A stretch of DNA of 64,000 nt from JANNSX01 sp041397825 (lineage in GTDB: Bacteria; Pseudomonadota; Alphaproteobacteria; Rhizobiales; Hyphomicrobiaceae). Both the position numbers and the translations under genes were made by a program. The stretch lies in assembly GCA_041397825.1 (NCBI GenBank), contig JAWKVX010000006.1, positions 453,258-517,257 on the forward strand. The letters are read 5' to 3'. The notes under the pieces are model-generated. The model worked only from the letters and a program-made list of their open reading frames with translations. It was not told the origin of the DNA and ran no database searches. This document shows, one piece after another, positions 52,999-62,060 of this stretch. The first letter of the stretch is position 1, and each line of letters starts with the position of its first letter.

Positions 52999-55089
52999 AT
53001 GGAAAGCATCACGATGGACGAGACCTCCTCAGCGCCGGGCCCTTCAGCCGACACCGGAGTGCGCGACGCGCTCGTCCTCTTCATGCCCTCCGGCCGGCGA
53101 GGCCGCTTTCCGATCGGCACTCCCGTGCTGCAGGCGGCTCGCCAGGTCGGCGCCTATGTCGAGAGTGTCTGCGGTGGGCGCGGCATCTGCGGACGCTGTC
53201 AGGTGACCGTGGCCGAGGGGCAGTTCGCCAAGCATGGCATTACCTCGACCGCAGCAAACCTCTCGCCGTTCTCGGCGACCGAGGCGCGCTATGCCGAGAA
53301 GCGTACGCTCGGCGCCGACCGACGCCTCTCCTGTTCAGCCTTGATCCTGGGTGACCTGGTCATCGACGTGCCGCAGGACGTCCAGGTCAACAAGCAGGTC
53401 GTGCGCAAGGCGGCTGGCGATCGTGTCATCGAGCGCGATATCGCCACCCGCCTCTGCTACGTCGAGGTCGAGGAGCCCGACATGCACAGGCCGCTCGGCG
53501 ATCTCGAGCGACTCTATCAGGCACTGAAGCGCGAGTGGAACATCGACGAGCCGACGATCGACTTCCATCTTCTGCCCGACGTTCAGGCGATCTTGCGCAA
53601 GGGCGCGTGGACCGTGACGGCGGCGGTCCACGACGACGGCGGCCGCCCCCGCATCACAGCCCTCTGGCCTGGATTCCACAACGAGGCCTGGGGCATTGCC
53701 TGCGACATCGGCTCGACGACCATCGCCCTGCACCTGTGCTCGCTCCTGTCAGGCCGCGTGCTCGCCTCGAGCGGCACCTCCAACCCGCAGATCCGCTTCG
53801 GAGAGGATCTGATGAGCCGCGTCTCCTATGTGATGATGAACCCGGACGGCCGGCCGGCGCTGACGGATGCCGTCCGATCCGCAATCTCGGACCTGATCGT
53901 GCAGGTGACGACCGAATCCGAGGTCTCGGCCAACGATATCCTGGAGGCTGTGTTCGTCGGCAACCCGATCATGCATCACCTGTTCCTGGGGATCGATCCG
54001 ACGGAGCTCGGTGGTGCGCCGTTTGCGCTGGCGACCTCGGGCGCGCTCAATTTCTCTGCGAGCGACCTGGGCCTGCCCATCAATCGCGGCGCCCGCGTCT
54101 ATACGCTCCCCTGCATCGCCGGCCATGTCGGCGCCGATGCGGCCGGCGCCACGCTCGCCGACGGCCCCCAGAGCTCCGACGAGATCACTTTGCTCGTCGA
54201 CATCGGCACGAATGCCGAGATCGTGCTCGGGAACAAGAACCGGATCGTCGCCGCCTCTTCGCCGACGGGGCCGGCCTTCGAGGGCGCGCAGATTTCCGCT
54301 GGCCAGCGGGCGGCACCAGGCGCGATCGAGCGCGTCAGGATCGATCCCGTGACGCTCGAGCCCAGGGTCAGGGTGATCGGCGCCGAGATGTGGTCCGATG
54401 AGCCGGGCTTTGCCGAGGCCGTGAAATCGGTCGGTGTCACTGGCATCTGCGGTTCGGCCATCATCGAGGTGGTGGCCGAAATGTTTCTCGCAGGGATCAT
54501 CGACGAGGACGGCAAGGTGCGGGGCGAGATGGCGGCCAAGAGCCCGCGTATCGTCGCCGACGGCCGTACCTTCTCCTACGTGCTCTGGCAGGGCGAGCCG
54601 CAACTCGTGGTGACGCAGAACGACGTCCGCGCCATCCAGCTGGCCAAGGCGGCGCTCTACGCCGGCGTCAAGCTGCTGATGGAGAAACTCGGTGTCGAGA
54701 CCGTCGACCGCATCAAGCTGGCCGGCGCTTTCGGCTCCTTCATCGATCCCAAATATGCAATGGTGCTGGGCCTGATACCGGATTGCGACTTGTCGAAGGT
54801 CGCAGCCGTCGGCAACGCTGCCGGCATGGGTGCACGCATGGCGCTGATGAATCGCGGCCACCGCCGGGAGATCGAGGCGCTCGTCGCCCAGATCGAGAAG
54901 ATCGAGACAGCGCTCGAGCCCAAGTTCCAGGCGCATTTCGTCGACGCCATGGCGCTGCCGAACAAGGTCGACGCATTTCCAAATCTCGGTGCGACGGTGA
55001 AGCTGCCGGAACGCTTGGCGGCTCCGGCCGTCGGGTCGGATGGCGAGGGCGGCGGGCGGCGGGGACGGCGCGGGCGGCGCGGCGGTTAA
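52999..55089 (+). CDS. RACo-like corrinoid reductive activator ([2Fe-2S] + ASKHA)
   Basis: The product is 696 residues. The N-terminal ferredoxin domain has Cys58, Cys64 and Cys67 in CGGRGICGRC and Cys112 in RRLSCSAL, binding a [2Fe-2S] cluster. The C-terminal ASKHA domain binds ATP: ACDIGSTTIALHL, LLVDIGTNAEIVLGNKNR, GTGPAFEG-like SPTGPAFEGAQIS and KLAGAFGSFIDPKYAM. Such proteins reduce inactive Co(II) corrinoid in methyltransferase systems using ATP. No corrinoid methyltransferase or corrinoid protein is adjacent in the window. The C-terminus ends in an Arg/Gly tail. Confidence 0.9.
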   Translation: MESITMDETSSAPGPSADTGVRDALVLFMPSGRRGRFPIGTPVLQAARQVGAYVESVCGGRGICGRCQVTVAEGQFAKHGITSTAANLSPFSATEARYAEKRTLGADRRLSCSALILGDLVIDVPQDVQVNKQVVRKAAGDRVIERDIATRLCYVEVEEPDMHRPLGDLERLYQALKREWNIDEPTIDFHLLPDVQAILRKGAWTVTAAVHDDGGRPRITALWPGFHNEAWGIACDIGSTTIALHLCSLLSGRVLASSGTSNPQIRFGEDLMSRVSYVMMNPDGRPALTDAVRSAISDLIVQVTTESEVSANDILEAVFVGNPIMHHLFLGIDPTELGGAPFALATSGALNFSASDLGLPINRGARVYTLPCIAGHVGADAAGATLADGPQSSDEITLLVDIGTNAEIVLGNKNRIVAASSPTGPAFEGAQISAGQRAAPGAIERVRIDPVTLEPRVRVIGAEMWSDEPGFAEAVKSVGVTGICGSAIIEVVAEMFLAGIIDEDGKVRGEMAAKSPRIVADGRTFSYVLWQGEPQLVVTQNDVRAIQLAKAALYAGVKLLMEKLGVETVDRIKLAGAFGSFIDPKYAMVLGLIPDCDLSKVAAVGNAAGMGARMALMNRGHRREIEALVAQIEKIETALEPKFQAHFVDAMALPNKVDAFPNLGATVKLPERLAAPAVGSDGEGGGRRGRRGRRGG

Positions 55090-55094
55090 CGGGC

Positions 55095-57416
55095 TCAGTG
55101 CTGCGTCAGCCGGCTTAGGGCCGCCTTCGCCCGCTCGGCATCGGAATCACTCAGCTCCAAAAGGGCTTGGCGTGCCCGCTCTTCGAGCGTCAGGCGGACC
55201 TCGGCGCCGTTGATGGCCGATGTCGCGCCATGCGCCTTTGGTGGCGGCGTGACGGTCTTGACGGAAATTGCCGGCTGGCTTGCTGTCACCAACACCGCAG
55301 AGCTCTCGATCTTGCCGCCTGAACCGCTGGAGCCGCCGTCCGGAACCTCTACACGCGACTTCAGGGTGATCACCGGCCGCATCGCCAGCAACTGCTCTCG
55401 CGACAGGTGGCAGGCGATGGCGTGCCCCTTGGCAAACGATTTCACCGGCGGCTCGTCCCGATCGCATGTGCCCTTGATGACGTAGGGGCATCGGGTCGAG
55501 AACACGCATCCCTTCGGCGGATTGAGCGGTGATGGCAGTTCGCCGGTCAGTACCACTTTCCGCTTCTCGACGCGCGTATCGGCGATCGGGACCGCCGAGA
55601 GCAGCGCCTCGGTGTAGGGATGATAGGGAGGCGCGAACACGTCCTCGGTCGATCCCTGCTCCATGATGCGCCCGAGGTACATGACGACAATGCGGTCCGC
55701 CAGATAGCGCACGACGGAGAGATCGTGGCTGATGAAGAGCATCGTCGTGCGGCTCTGGCGCTGGATGTCCATCAGCAGCTCGGTCACCGCGGCCTGCACC
55801 GAGACGTCGAGCGCGGAGACCGGCTCATCGGCGACAACGAGCTTCGGCGAGCCGGCAAAGGCGCGCGCGATGCCGATACGCTGCTTCTGTCCACCCGAGA
55901 GCTGACGCGGCCTACGCCGTGCGAACTCGTGCGGCAGCTTGACGATGTCGAGAAGCTCGAGCACCCGGGCCTTGATCTTACGCTTGTCCTTCTCGACGCC
56001 GAATTTCTTCACCGCTCGGGCGATCTGCCCGCCGACCGTATGGCTCGGATTGAGCGTGTCGAAGGGGTTCTGGAACACCATCTGCATCTTCGAGATGGTG
56101 GCCGTGTCGCGTTGGCGCACCGGCACCGCGCCGATCTCCAGATTGCCGAGAGACACCTTCCCGCTCGAGCTTTCCTCGAGGCCCATGACGACTTTGGCAA
56201 AGGTGGATTTTCCGCACCCGGACTCGCCGACGATGGCGACGGTCTCGGCCTCGCGCGCCTCGAAGGACAGATCTTCATTCGCCTTGACGGTGGCGACGGC
56301 GCCGCCGAACACACCGCCACGCCGTTGAACCTCGTAGTGCTTCTTCAGATGGTCGACCTTGAGCACGACGTCGCCGGGCTCGACCGCATCGCGCGCCGAA
56401 GACGTCTTGGCGGCTGCGCCCCAGTCGATCTCCTCGAAACGGGCGCAGCGGACCTCGTGGCCGGGCTGGTCGCCGACCGCGCGGATCGGCAAGCCCGGCC
56501 GATCGCAGCGACCGGCCTCGAAATGGGCGCAACGGGGTCCGAACGTGCAGCCCGGAGGCCGTTGGTGCGGCAAGGGAAGCTGGCCGGGAATGGAGACCAG
56601 TGGTCGCGCGTTTTTGTCGGCGCCGGGCAATGGGATCGATGAGAACAATCCCTGCGTGTAGGGATGGCGCATGTTGTTGAAGACGGTGGAGATCTCGCCC
56701 ACCTCGACAGCCTGTCCGGAGTACATCACGGTGATCTTGTCACAGGTCTCCCGGATCAGTCCGAGATTATGCGAGATATAGATCATCGACGTGCCGAACT
56801 TCGCGGAGATCTCCTTGATGAGGTCGACGATGCCGGCCTCCACCGTCACGTCGAGAGCGGTCGTCGGCTCGTCGAGCAGCAGCAGCTTCGGCTTGGCCAG
56901 CAGCGCCATGGCGATGACGCAGCGCTGCTGCTGACCGCCCGAGATCTGGTGCGGATAGGCGTTCATGATGCGCGTTGGATCGGGAAGCCTGACGGACGTC
57001 AGCATCTCCGACACGCGCTCGAGGGAGTCACGCTTGCGCGCGCCACCGTGCAAGACCAGCACCTCGGCGAGCTGATCGCCGATGCGCATCGAGGGATTGA
57101 GCGAGGCCATCGGCTCCTGGTAGACCATCGAGATCTTGGAGCCGCGAATCTCCTGCAGCTCCTCCTCGGACATGCGGCGGATGTCACGTCCTTCGAACAG
57201 GATCTCGCCGCCGACGATGGCGCCGTTCCGGCCCATGTAGTTCATGATGGCGAGCGCGACAGTGGACTTGCCGCAGCCCGATTCTCCGACGATGCCGTGG
57301 GCTTCGCCCGGCATCAGCTTCAGATTGAAGCCTTTGACCGCCGGCACCTCGCCGAGCCGCGTGAAATAGGAGATCGACAGGTCCCGGCATTCGAGGACCG
57401 GCTGGTCATTGGTCAC
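55095..57416 (-). CDS. Fused oligopeptide ABC transporter ATPase (DppD-DppF type)
   Basis: The product is 773 residues with two ABC domains. The first has Walker A GIVGESGCGKS (about 41-51), signature ISGGQQQRCVIAMA and LLLDEPTTALDV. The second has IVGESGCGKST (about 394-405), LSGGQKQRIGIARAFAG and VVADEPVSALDV. Each is followed by the oligopeptide-type C-terminal Cys motif (GCTFGPRCAHFEAGRCDRPG and GCVFSTRCPYVIKGTCDRDE), which may bind iron-sulfur. It energises peptide or nickel-type import. An Ala/Gly tail follows. It comes 116 bp after the binding-protein gene; permease genes are missing here. Confidence 0.92.
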   Translation of the reverse strand: MTNDQPVLECRDLSISYFTRLGEVPAVKGFNLKLMPGEAHGIVGESGCGKSTVALAIMNYMGRNGAIVGGEILFEGRDIRRMSEEELQEIRGSKISMVYQEPMASLNPSMRIGDQLAEVLVLHGGARKRDSLERVSEMLTSVRLPDPTRIMNAYPHQISGGQQQRCVIAMALLAKPKLLLLDEPTTALDVTVEAGIVDLIKEISAKFGTSMIYISHNLGLIRETCDKITVMYSGQAVEVGEISTVFNNMRHPYTQGLFSSIPLPGADKNARPLVSIPGQLPLPHQRPPGCTFGPRCAHFEAGRCDRPGLPIRAVGDQPGHEVRCARFEEIDWGAAAKTSSARDAVEPGDVVLKVDHLKKHYEVQRRGGVFGGAVATVKANEDLSFEAREAETVAIVGESGCGKSTFAKVVMGLEESSSGKVSLGNLEIGAVPVRQRDTATISKMQMVFQNPFDTLNPSHTVGGQIARAVKKFGVEKDKRKIKARVLELLDIVKLPHEFARRRPRQLSGGQKQRIGIARAFAGSPKLVVADEPVSALDVSVQAAVTELLMDIQRQSRTTMLFISHDLSVVRYLADRIVVMYLGRIMEQGSTEDVFAPPYHPYTEALLSAVPIADTRVEKRKVVLTGELPSPLNPPKGCVFSTRCPYVIKGTCDRDEPPVKSFAKGHAIACHLSREQLLAMRPVITLKSRVEVPDGGSSGSGGKIESSAVLVTASQPAISVKTVTPPPKAHGATSAINGAEVRLTLEERARQALLELSDSDAERAKAALSRLTQH

Positions 57417-57532
57417 GCGTCAATTCCCCAAATGCGGCGCGGATTGGCGCACACTTCAATTTTTTGGGACCCGATGTGTGGCCCGGTCGCCATAGGAGCA
57501 TGTGGCAGGGGGCAGGGCAAGACCATAAGTCC

Positions 57533-59251
57533 CTACCCAACCCAAACCCTCTGCAACTGGTGAAACTGCGTGGGATGCGCCGAAAGCCCGTGCACTGTCT
57601 TCGCGACCAGCATGTAGACGGGGCGGAACACCGGCTGCCACATGACCGAGGCGTCCTGCAAAATCTTCTCGACGAGCTCCATCTGGGCCTTGCGATCGGC
57701 CGGATCGAGGGTCGTCTCCGCCTGGTCGAGGGCACGATCGAAGGCCTGGGAGGAGAAATGTGTCTCGTTCCAGGGGGCCCCCGACCTGTAGCCGAGCGAC
57801 AGGGCCTGCGTGCCGAGGGGACGATGGGTCCAGGGCGTCGCTCCGAGCGGGACCTTGTCCCACACCGCCCAGTATTGGGCCGGCGGCAGCACCTCGATGT
57901 CGAGGCGGACGCCCACCTCTTTCAGCTGCTCCCGGATCGCCTCGCAGACCTTCTGATGCCAGAGCCCTTCGGTGTTGCCGGTGACGATCTTCAAATCGAG
58001 CGTCTCGTGGCCGGCGGCCTTCAGGAGGCTGCGTGCCTGCTCGAGATCACGCACCAGGGGCGGAAGCTCGAAGTACTCCGGATGGATCGGCGCGACGTGG
58101 TGGTTCTGCCCCAGGCTACCATCCTCGGGAAAGACCGCCTGCTTGACGACCTGATTGTCGACCGCCAGCACTAGAGCCTGTCGCACCCGCAGATCGTCGA
58201 ATGGCGGCGTGTCGATCTGGAACCGGCAGCAGAGCGTCTGAGCCGTCGGTGCCGACAGGAGCTCTCCCTCGAGCGAGCGGGCATAGTCGAGTTGTTCGAA
58301 GCCGAGCTCGTAGACAGCATCGACCTGCCCGGCCGCGAAGGCGATCAGCTGGAACTCGGCATCGAAGTGGATGTAGCGGATCTCGTCCAGAAAGACCGGC
58401 CCGCCCCAGTGCTCGAAGGCAGTGCCATCGGGCAGGGTTGCGACCCGCTCGAGCGTGCAATGACCGGCCAGCTCGTAGGAGGCGATGTGGAACGGGCCGG
58501 TGCCGATCGTGCCGGGACCCACGGGCGGGCTGAACGACGGATGGAGGATGGCTGTCGGATAATTGTAGAGATCCTCGGGAACGGAGAGGACCGGCTTCTT
58601 CAGATTGAAGCGGATCGTCAGCGGATCGACGACCTCGATGGCGCCGGGAATGAGCTGCTTCACCTTGACGGGGTTGCCCGAGGCATCCTTCTCGCCGTTC
58701 TCGACCTCCTCGAGCATGGCGGCAAAGGTCGAGAGCGAGATGTTCGACGAACCGAGCTTCGGATCGCACCAGCGCTCGACGTTCCAGCGGATCTGCTCGG
58801 CCGTCAGCAGCTCGCCGTTGTGCCAGCGGATGTTCTCGCGTAGCCGGAACGTCCAGGTTCTGAGGTCGTCGGCGGCTTCCCAGCCGGCTGCGAGCATGGG
58901 CCGGGTGATGTTGTCCGGCCCTGTGATGGTCAGGTACTCGAGGGTGTGCCGGGTCTGGTTGGACGCTTGCACCCAGGTGAATTTCGCCGGATCGTCCATC
59001 GGCATGATCTGCATGGCGATCCGGATGACGCCGTTCGGCTTGGCATCCGGGTTCGGCTCGGGGAAGGGAAGGTCCGCCGATTGGGCAAGCGCCGGCGCCG
59101 GCAGGCCCGCCGTCGCGTAGGCCGTCAGCGCCGAGGCGCCGAGTAGCGTCGCCAGGCGCACAAACGACCGGCGATCCAGGCGCCCTGCACGCATCAGTTC
59201 GTAGGCCTCGCGAGCCTTGGGATGTGCGAGCGGATCGCGGGAGCGCCTCAC
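57533..59251 (-). CDS. ABC transporter substrate-binding protein, family 5, Tat-exported
   Basis: The product is 572 residues from GTG 59251, which has AGAGG 6 nt upstream. The signal has RRSFVRLATLLGASALTAYA, a twin-arginine motif near residues 26-31, so export is probably by Tat. The mature part follows the peptide/opine-binding family 5 pattern: HTLEYLTITGPDN, RENIRWHNGELLTAEQIRWN, and IRFNLKKPVLSVPEDLYNY. It delivers peptides or a related solute to the transporter. Upstream codons in the same frame are not supported. It is in the same orientation as the fused ATPase. Confidence 0.88.
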   Translation of the reverse strand: MRRSRDPLAHPKAREAYELMRAGRLDRRSFVRLATLLGASALTAYATAGLPAPALAQSADLPFPEPNPDAKPNGVIRIAMQIMPMDDPAKFTWVQASNQTRHTLEYLTITGPDNITRPMLAAGWEAADDLRTWTFRLRENIRWHNGELLTAEQIRWNVERWCDPKLGSSNISLSTFAAMLEEVENGEKDASGNPVKVKQLIPGAIEVVDPLTIRFNLKKPVLSVPEDLYNYPTAILHPSFSPPVGPGTIGTGPFHIASYELAGHCTLERVATLPDGTAFEHWGGPVFLDEIRYIHFDAEFQLIAFAAGQVDAVYELGFEQLDYARSLEGELLSAPTAQTLCCRFQIDTPPFDDLRVRQALVLAVDNQVVKQAVFPEDGSLGQNHHVAPIHPEYFELPPLVRDLEQARSLLKAAGHETLDLKIVTGNTEGLWHQKVCEAIREQLKEVGVRLDIEVLPPAQYWAVWDKVPLGATPWTHRPLGTQALSLGYRSGAPWNETHFSSQAFDRALDQAETTLDPADRKAQMELVEKILQDASVMWQPVFRPVYMLVAKTVHGLSAHPTQFHQLQRVWVG

Positions 59252-59333
59252 TGTCACCTCTCGAGTTCTCGGCCCGTCGAGCTGTTGGTCATAGGGCCAT
59301 GATAGCGCGCCCGGCGACAATGCAAAGCGCCTG

Positions 59334-60329
59334 TTAGCTTGGAGCTCCAGGGCCAATATCGGTCTGACGGGGGGCCCGATCGGCCGGCGGGGACTCGGCA
59401 TTGAGCCGCAGGCCGCGTCTGGCCAGCACATACTCCCGCCAAGCGACATAGAGGCCACTGGCCACCACGATCGCCGTGCCGGCCACCTTGAGGGCCTGAA
59501 GCTGCTCGCCGAAAAGCAGCACTCCATAGGTTGTTGCTGTCGCCAGGAGCACATATTGAAAGGGCTGCAACACGGTCGCCTCCGCCACCGTCAGAGCCCG
59601 AATGACCCCGAGATGACCGATCAGGCTCGCGCCGGTCATGCCAGCGAAGAGCAGCAGGCCCAGGAGGTCCGGCGTCTGCCATTTCCAGATGCCCATGGGT
59701 GCGATGGCCAGGAAGCCGATCAAGGCCACGTAGAAGAAACTCGTCTCGATCGGGTCGGTCCGGCTGACGAGCCTGGTGAGGATCGAATAGAAAGACGAGC
59801 TGAAGGCGCCGGCCAGGGCGAGCAACGAGACGAGGCCGAACGTGCCGGTGCCGGGCTGGATGACCAGCAGCGTTCCGGCGAAGCCGATCATGACCGCGCT
59901 CCACCGCCGCCAGCCGACATGCTCACCGAGCAAGGGTACGGCAAGGGCTGTCACGAAGAGCGGTACGGTCGCATAGATGGCATGCGCGCCCGACAAGCCG
60001 ATGAAGCTCAGCGAGATCGAGAAGGCAAGGGAATCGACGACAAGGACTGAGCCGCGTGCCAGCTGCAACCAGGGGCGGCCGGTGCGAACCGCGCGTGCCA
60101 CGCCGCCGCGCCGATGCGCGATAGCCAGGGCGATGAGGACGAACAGTCCGAGCCTGATCATCATGGCTTGCTCGAACGGATAGGTCCGCAGGGCGAGTTT
60201 GAGCAGACTGTCGCCCGTCGCAAAGCCCATCATGCCGGCGCAGAACAGCAGAATGCCTTTGGTGTTTGAAGGTGCAGAGGGGAGCATCGATGGGTCAACT
60301 GTCGAATCGGTACGCGCGAGCATAACCAT
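59334..60329 (-). CDS. EamA/DMT-family transporter
   Basis: The product is 331 residues from ATG 60329, chosen for AAGG about 9 nt upstream; starts at 60323 and 60290 are also possible. About ten hydrophobic helices make two EamA repeats (GFATGDSLLKLALRTYPFEQ, FSISLSFIGLSGAHAIYATV, then LLLFAGMTGASLIGHLGVIR). It is a likely exporter with unknown substrate. It is 82 bp beyond the binding-protein start and divergent from the small gene at 60454. Confidence 0.87.
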   Translation of the reverse strand: MVMLARTDSTVDPSMLPSAPSNTKGILLFCAGMMGFATGDSLLKLALRTYPFEQAMMIRLGLFVLIALAIAHRRGGVARAVRTGRPWLQLARGSVLVVDSLAFSISLSFIGLSGAHAIYATVPLFVTALAVPLLGEHVGWRRWSAVMIGFAGTLLVIQPGTGTFGLVSLLALAGAFSSSFYSILTRLVSRTDPIETSFFYVALIGFLAIAPMGIWKWQTPDLLGLLLFAGMTGASLIGHLGVIRALTVAEATVLQPFQYVLLATATTYGVLLFGEQLQALKVAGTAIVVASGLYVAWREYVLARRGLRLNAESPPADRAPRQTDIGPGAPS

Positions 60330-60453
60330 CGATTGGGGCCTTGGCAGGATCGTCGCAGCAAAGGCTCCATGCCACGCTGTCGCGGCGTCGTGGGGCCTGA
60401 CAAACGAGACCGCGGCCGCTACATGGATTCGACAAACGAAGGAGCCGCCGGAC

Positions 60454-60756
60454 ATGCCGCAACGCATTATCGTCTACTGGCGCGATATCCCCGCCCAGGT
60501 GATCATCAAGCAGGGCCGCAACTCGGCCAAACGCCAGCTCGCCGAGCGCTTCGAGCAAGCAATCGATATGGCTGCCATGCGGGCGGGCAAACGCGACACC
60601 GATGCCTATCTCGCCGAATGGCGGAAGGGCGAGCCGGAAGCGATCGAGGGCGACGACCTCGAGGCGTTGGCCACCGCCGAGGCCCAACGTCTCGAAGCGG
60701 AATTCTCGGTCGAGGTGGTCAAGGCCCTGGTCGAGAAAGGTGGATCGGCCGCTTGA
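60454..60756 (+). CDS. 'Virulence factor' family small protein
   Basis: The product is 100 residues from ATG 60454, with AAGGAG about 10 nt upstream. MPQRIIVYWRDIPAQVIIKQ and AKRQLAERFEQAIDMAAMRA are typical of the family annotated as 'virulence factor', a name without known biochemistry. It is common in rhizobia and relatives, sometimes near methyltransferase or folate genes. It ends 6 bp from the stop of the convergent hydrolase. Confidence 0.82.
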   Translation: MPQRIIVYWRDIPAQVIIKQGRNSAKRQLAERFEQAIDMAAMRAGKRDTDAYLAEWRKGEPEAIEGDDLEALATAEAQRLEAEFSVEVVKALVEKGGSAA

Positions 60757-60762
60757 CGGTCC

Positions 60763-62010
60763 TCATGCCCCAAGCTGACGGTCGTATTCCAGCACGGCGT
60801 TGAGCAGCACCTGGGCGCCTGCTCCGCATTCCTCGAACGTGGTGCTCTCGGCCTCGTTGTGGCTGATGCCGCCGAGGCAAGGTACGAAGATCATGGTGGT
60901 GGGGGCGACACGGGCGATATAGGCCGCATCGTGACCGGCGCCGGAGGCCATCTCCCGCATGCTGTACCCGGCTTTGCCGGCGCCCTGTCGCACGCAGTCG
61001 ATGAGCCTCGGATCGAACTTGACGGCCGGCGAGTTCCAGATCCGCTTCTCCTCGAACTCGAGACGCTCGCCTTGCGCAATCTCGGGCAGGGCCTTTCGCA
61101 TCTCGGTCTCCATGGTGTCGAGCACGCTGTCATCGGGATGACGCAGGTCGACCGTGAAGAAGACTTCGCCCGGGACGACGTTGCGGCTATTGGGCCTGTT
61201 CTCTATGAGACCGACGCTGGCGACGCCCGGCAGGTGCCGCATGCCGACCTCGTGGATCGCCTGAATCATGCGTGAGGCACCCAGCAGCGCGTTGCGGCGC
61301 AGTTTCATGGGGGTCGCGCCCGTGTGGCTCTCCTGGCCCCGGACTGTGACCTCGTACCACCGCATGCCCTGTACGCCGGTGACGACGCCGATCAGCTTTT
61401 TCTCCGCCTCGAGGATCGGCCCCTGCTCGATGTGAAGCTCGAACATGGCCTGGAACTTCTGCGCACCGACGGTCTCGCTTCCCTTGTAGCCGATGCGCTC
61501 GAGCTCGTCGCCGAGCCTCTTGCCGTCACGATCCTCGCGCGAATAGGCGAATTCGGGCGTGAAGACGCCCGCATAGACTCCCGAGCAGAGCATGGCCGGC
61601 GCGAACCTCGAACCCTCCTCGTTCGTCCAGTTGACGATCATGACCGGGGCGTTGGTCTCATAGCCGGACTGAACGAGAGTTCGCATCGCCTCGAGCGCGC
61701 CGAGCACGCCCAGCACGCCGTCGAACTTGCCGCCGGTCGGCTGGGTGTCGAGATGTGAGCCCATGGCAACAGGCAACAGGTCGTTGTTGCGCCCCGGGCG
61801 GACGGCGAACATGTTGCCGACGGCGTCGACCGACACCTTGCAGCCGAGTGCCTCACACGCCGCCTTGAACCAGTCGCGGACCTTTTTGTCGTCGTCGGAG
61901 ACCGTCAGCCGCTTGATTCCGCCCTTGGGCGTCGCGCCGAACCTGGCGGTTTCCATGAGGTTGTCCCAGAGTTTCTGGGGATCGATGGAGAGGTTTTGGG
62001 CGGCGGGCAT
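60763..62010 (-). CDS. Zn-dependent amidohydrolase (N-carbamoyl amino acid hydrolase / beta-ureidopropionase)
   Basis: The product is 415 residues of the M20/M28 allantoate amidohydrolase-carbamoylase family. Metal ligands are in MGSHLDTQPTGGKFDGVLG (His and Asp), NEEGSRF (Glu), FELHIEQGP (His) and GGISHNEAE (His). RGQESHTGATPM is the dimer-domain motif. It hydrolyses N-carbamoyl amino acids, such as N-carbamoyl-beta-alanine, to the amino acid, CO2 and NH3. It is 50 bp after the dihydropyrimidinase gene in the same orientation, so they form a two-step pathway. Confidence 0.9.
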   Translation of the reverse strand: MPAAQNLSIDPQKLWDNLMETARFGATPKGGIKRLTVSDDDKKVRDWFKAACEALGCKVSVDAVGNMFAVRPGRNNDLLPVAMGSHLDTQPTGGKFDGVLGVLGALEAMRTLVQSGYETNAPVMIVNWTNEEGSRFAPAMLCSGVYAGVFTPEFAYSREDRDGKRLGDELERIGYKGSETVGAQKFQAMFELHIEQGPILEAEKKLIGVVTGVQGMRWYEVTVRGQESHTGATPMKLRRNALLGASRMIQAIHEVGMRHLPGVASVGLIENRPNSRNVVPGEVFFTVDLRHPDDSVLDTMETEMRKALPEIAQGERLEFEEKRIWNSPAVKFDPRLIDCVRQGAGKAGYSMREMASGAGHDAAYIARVAPTTMIFVPCLGGISHNEAESTTFEECGAGAQVLLNAVLEYDRQLGA

Positions 62011-62060
62011 GGTGGTTCCTCAGGCGAACGTGTCGATGCAGCGGATGCGTTCGAAATTGA

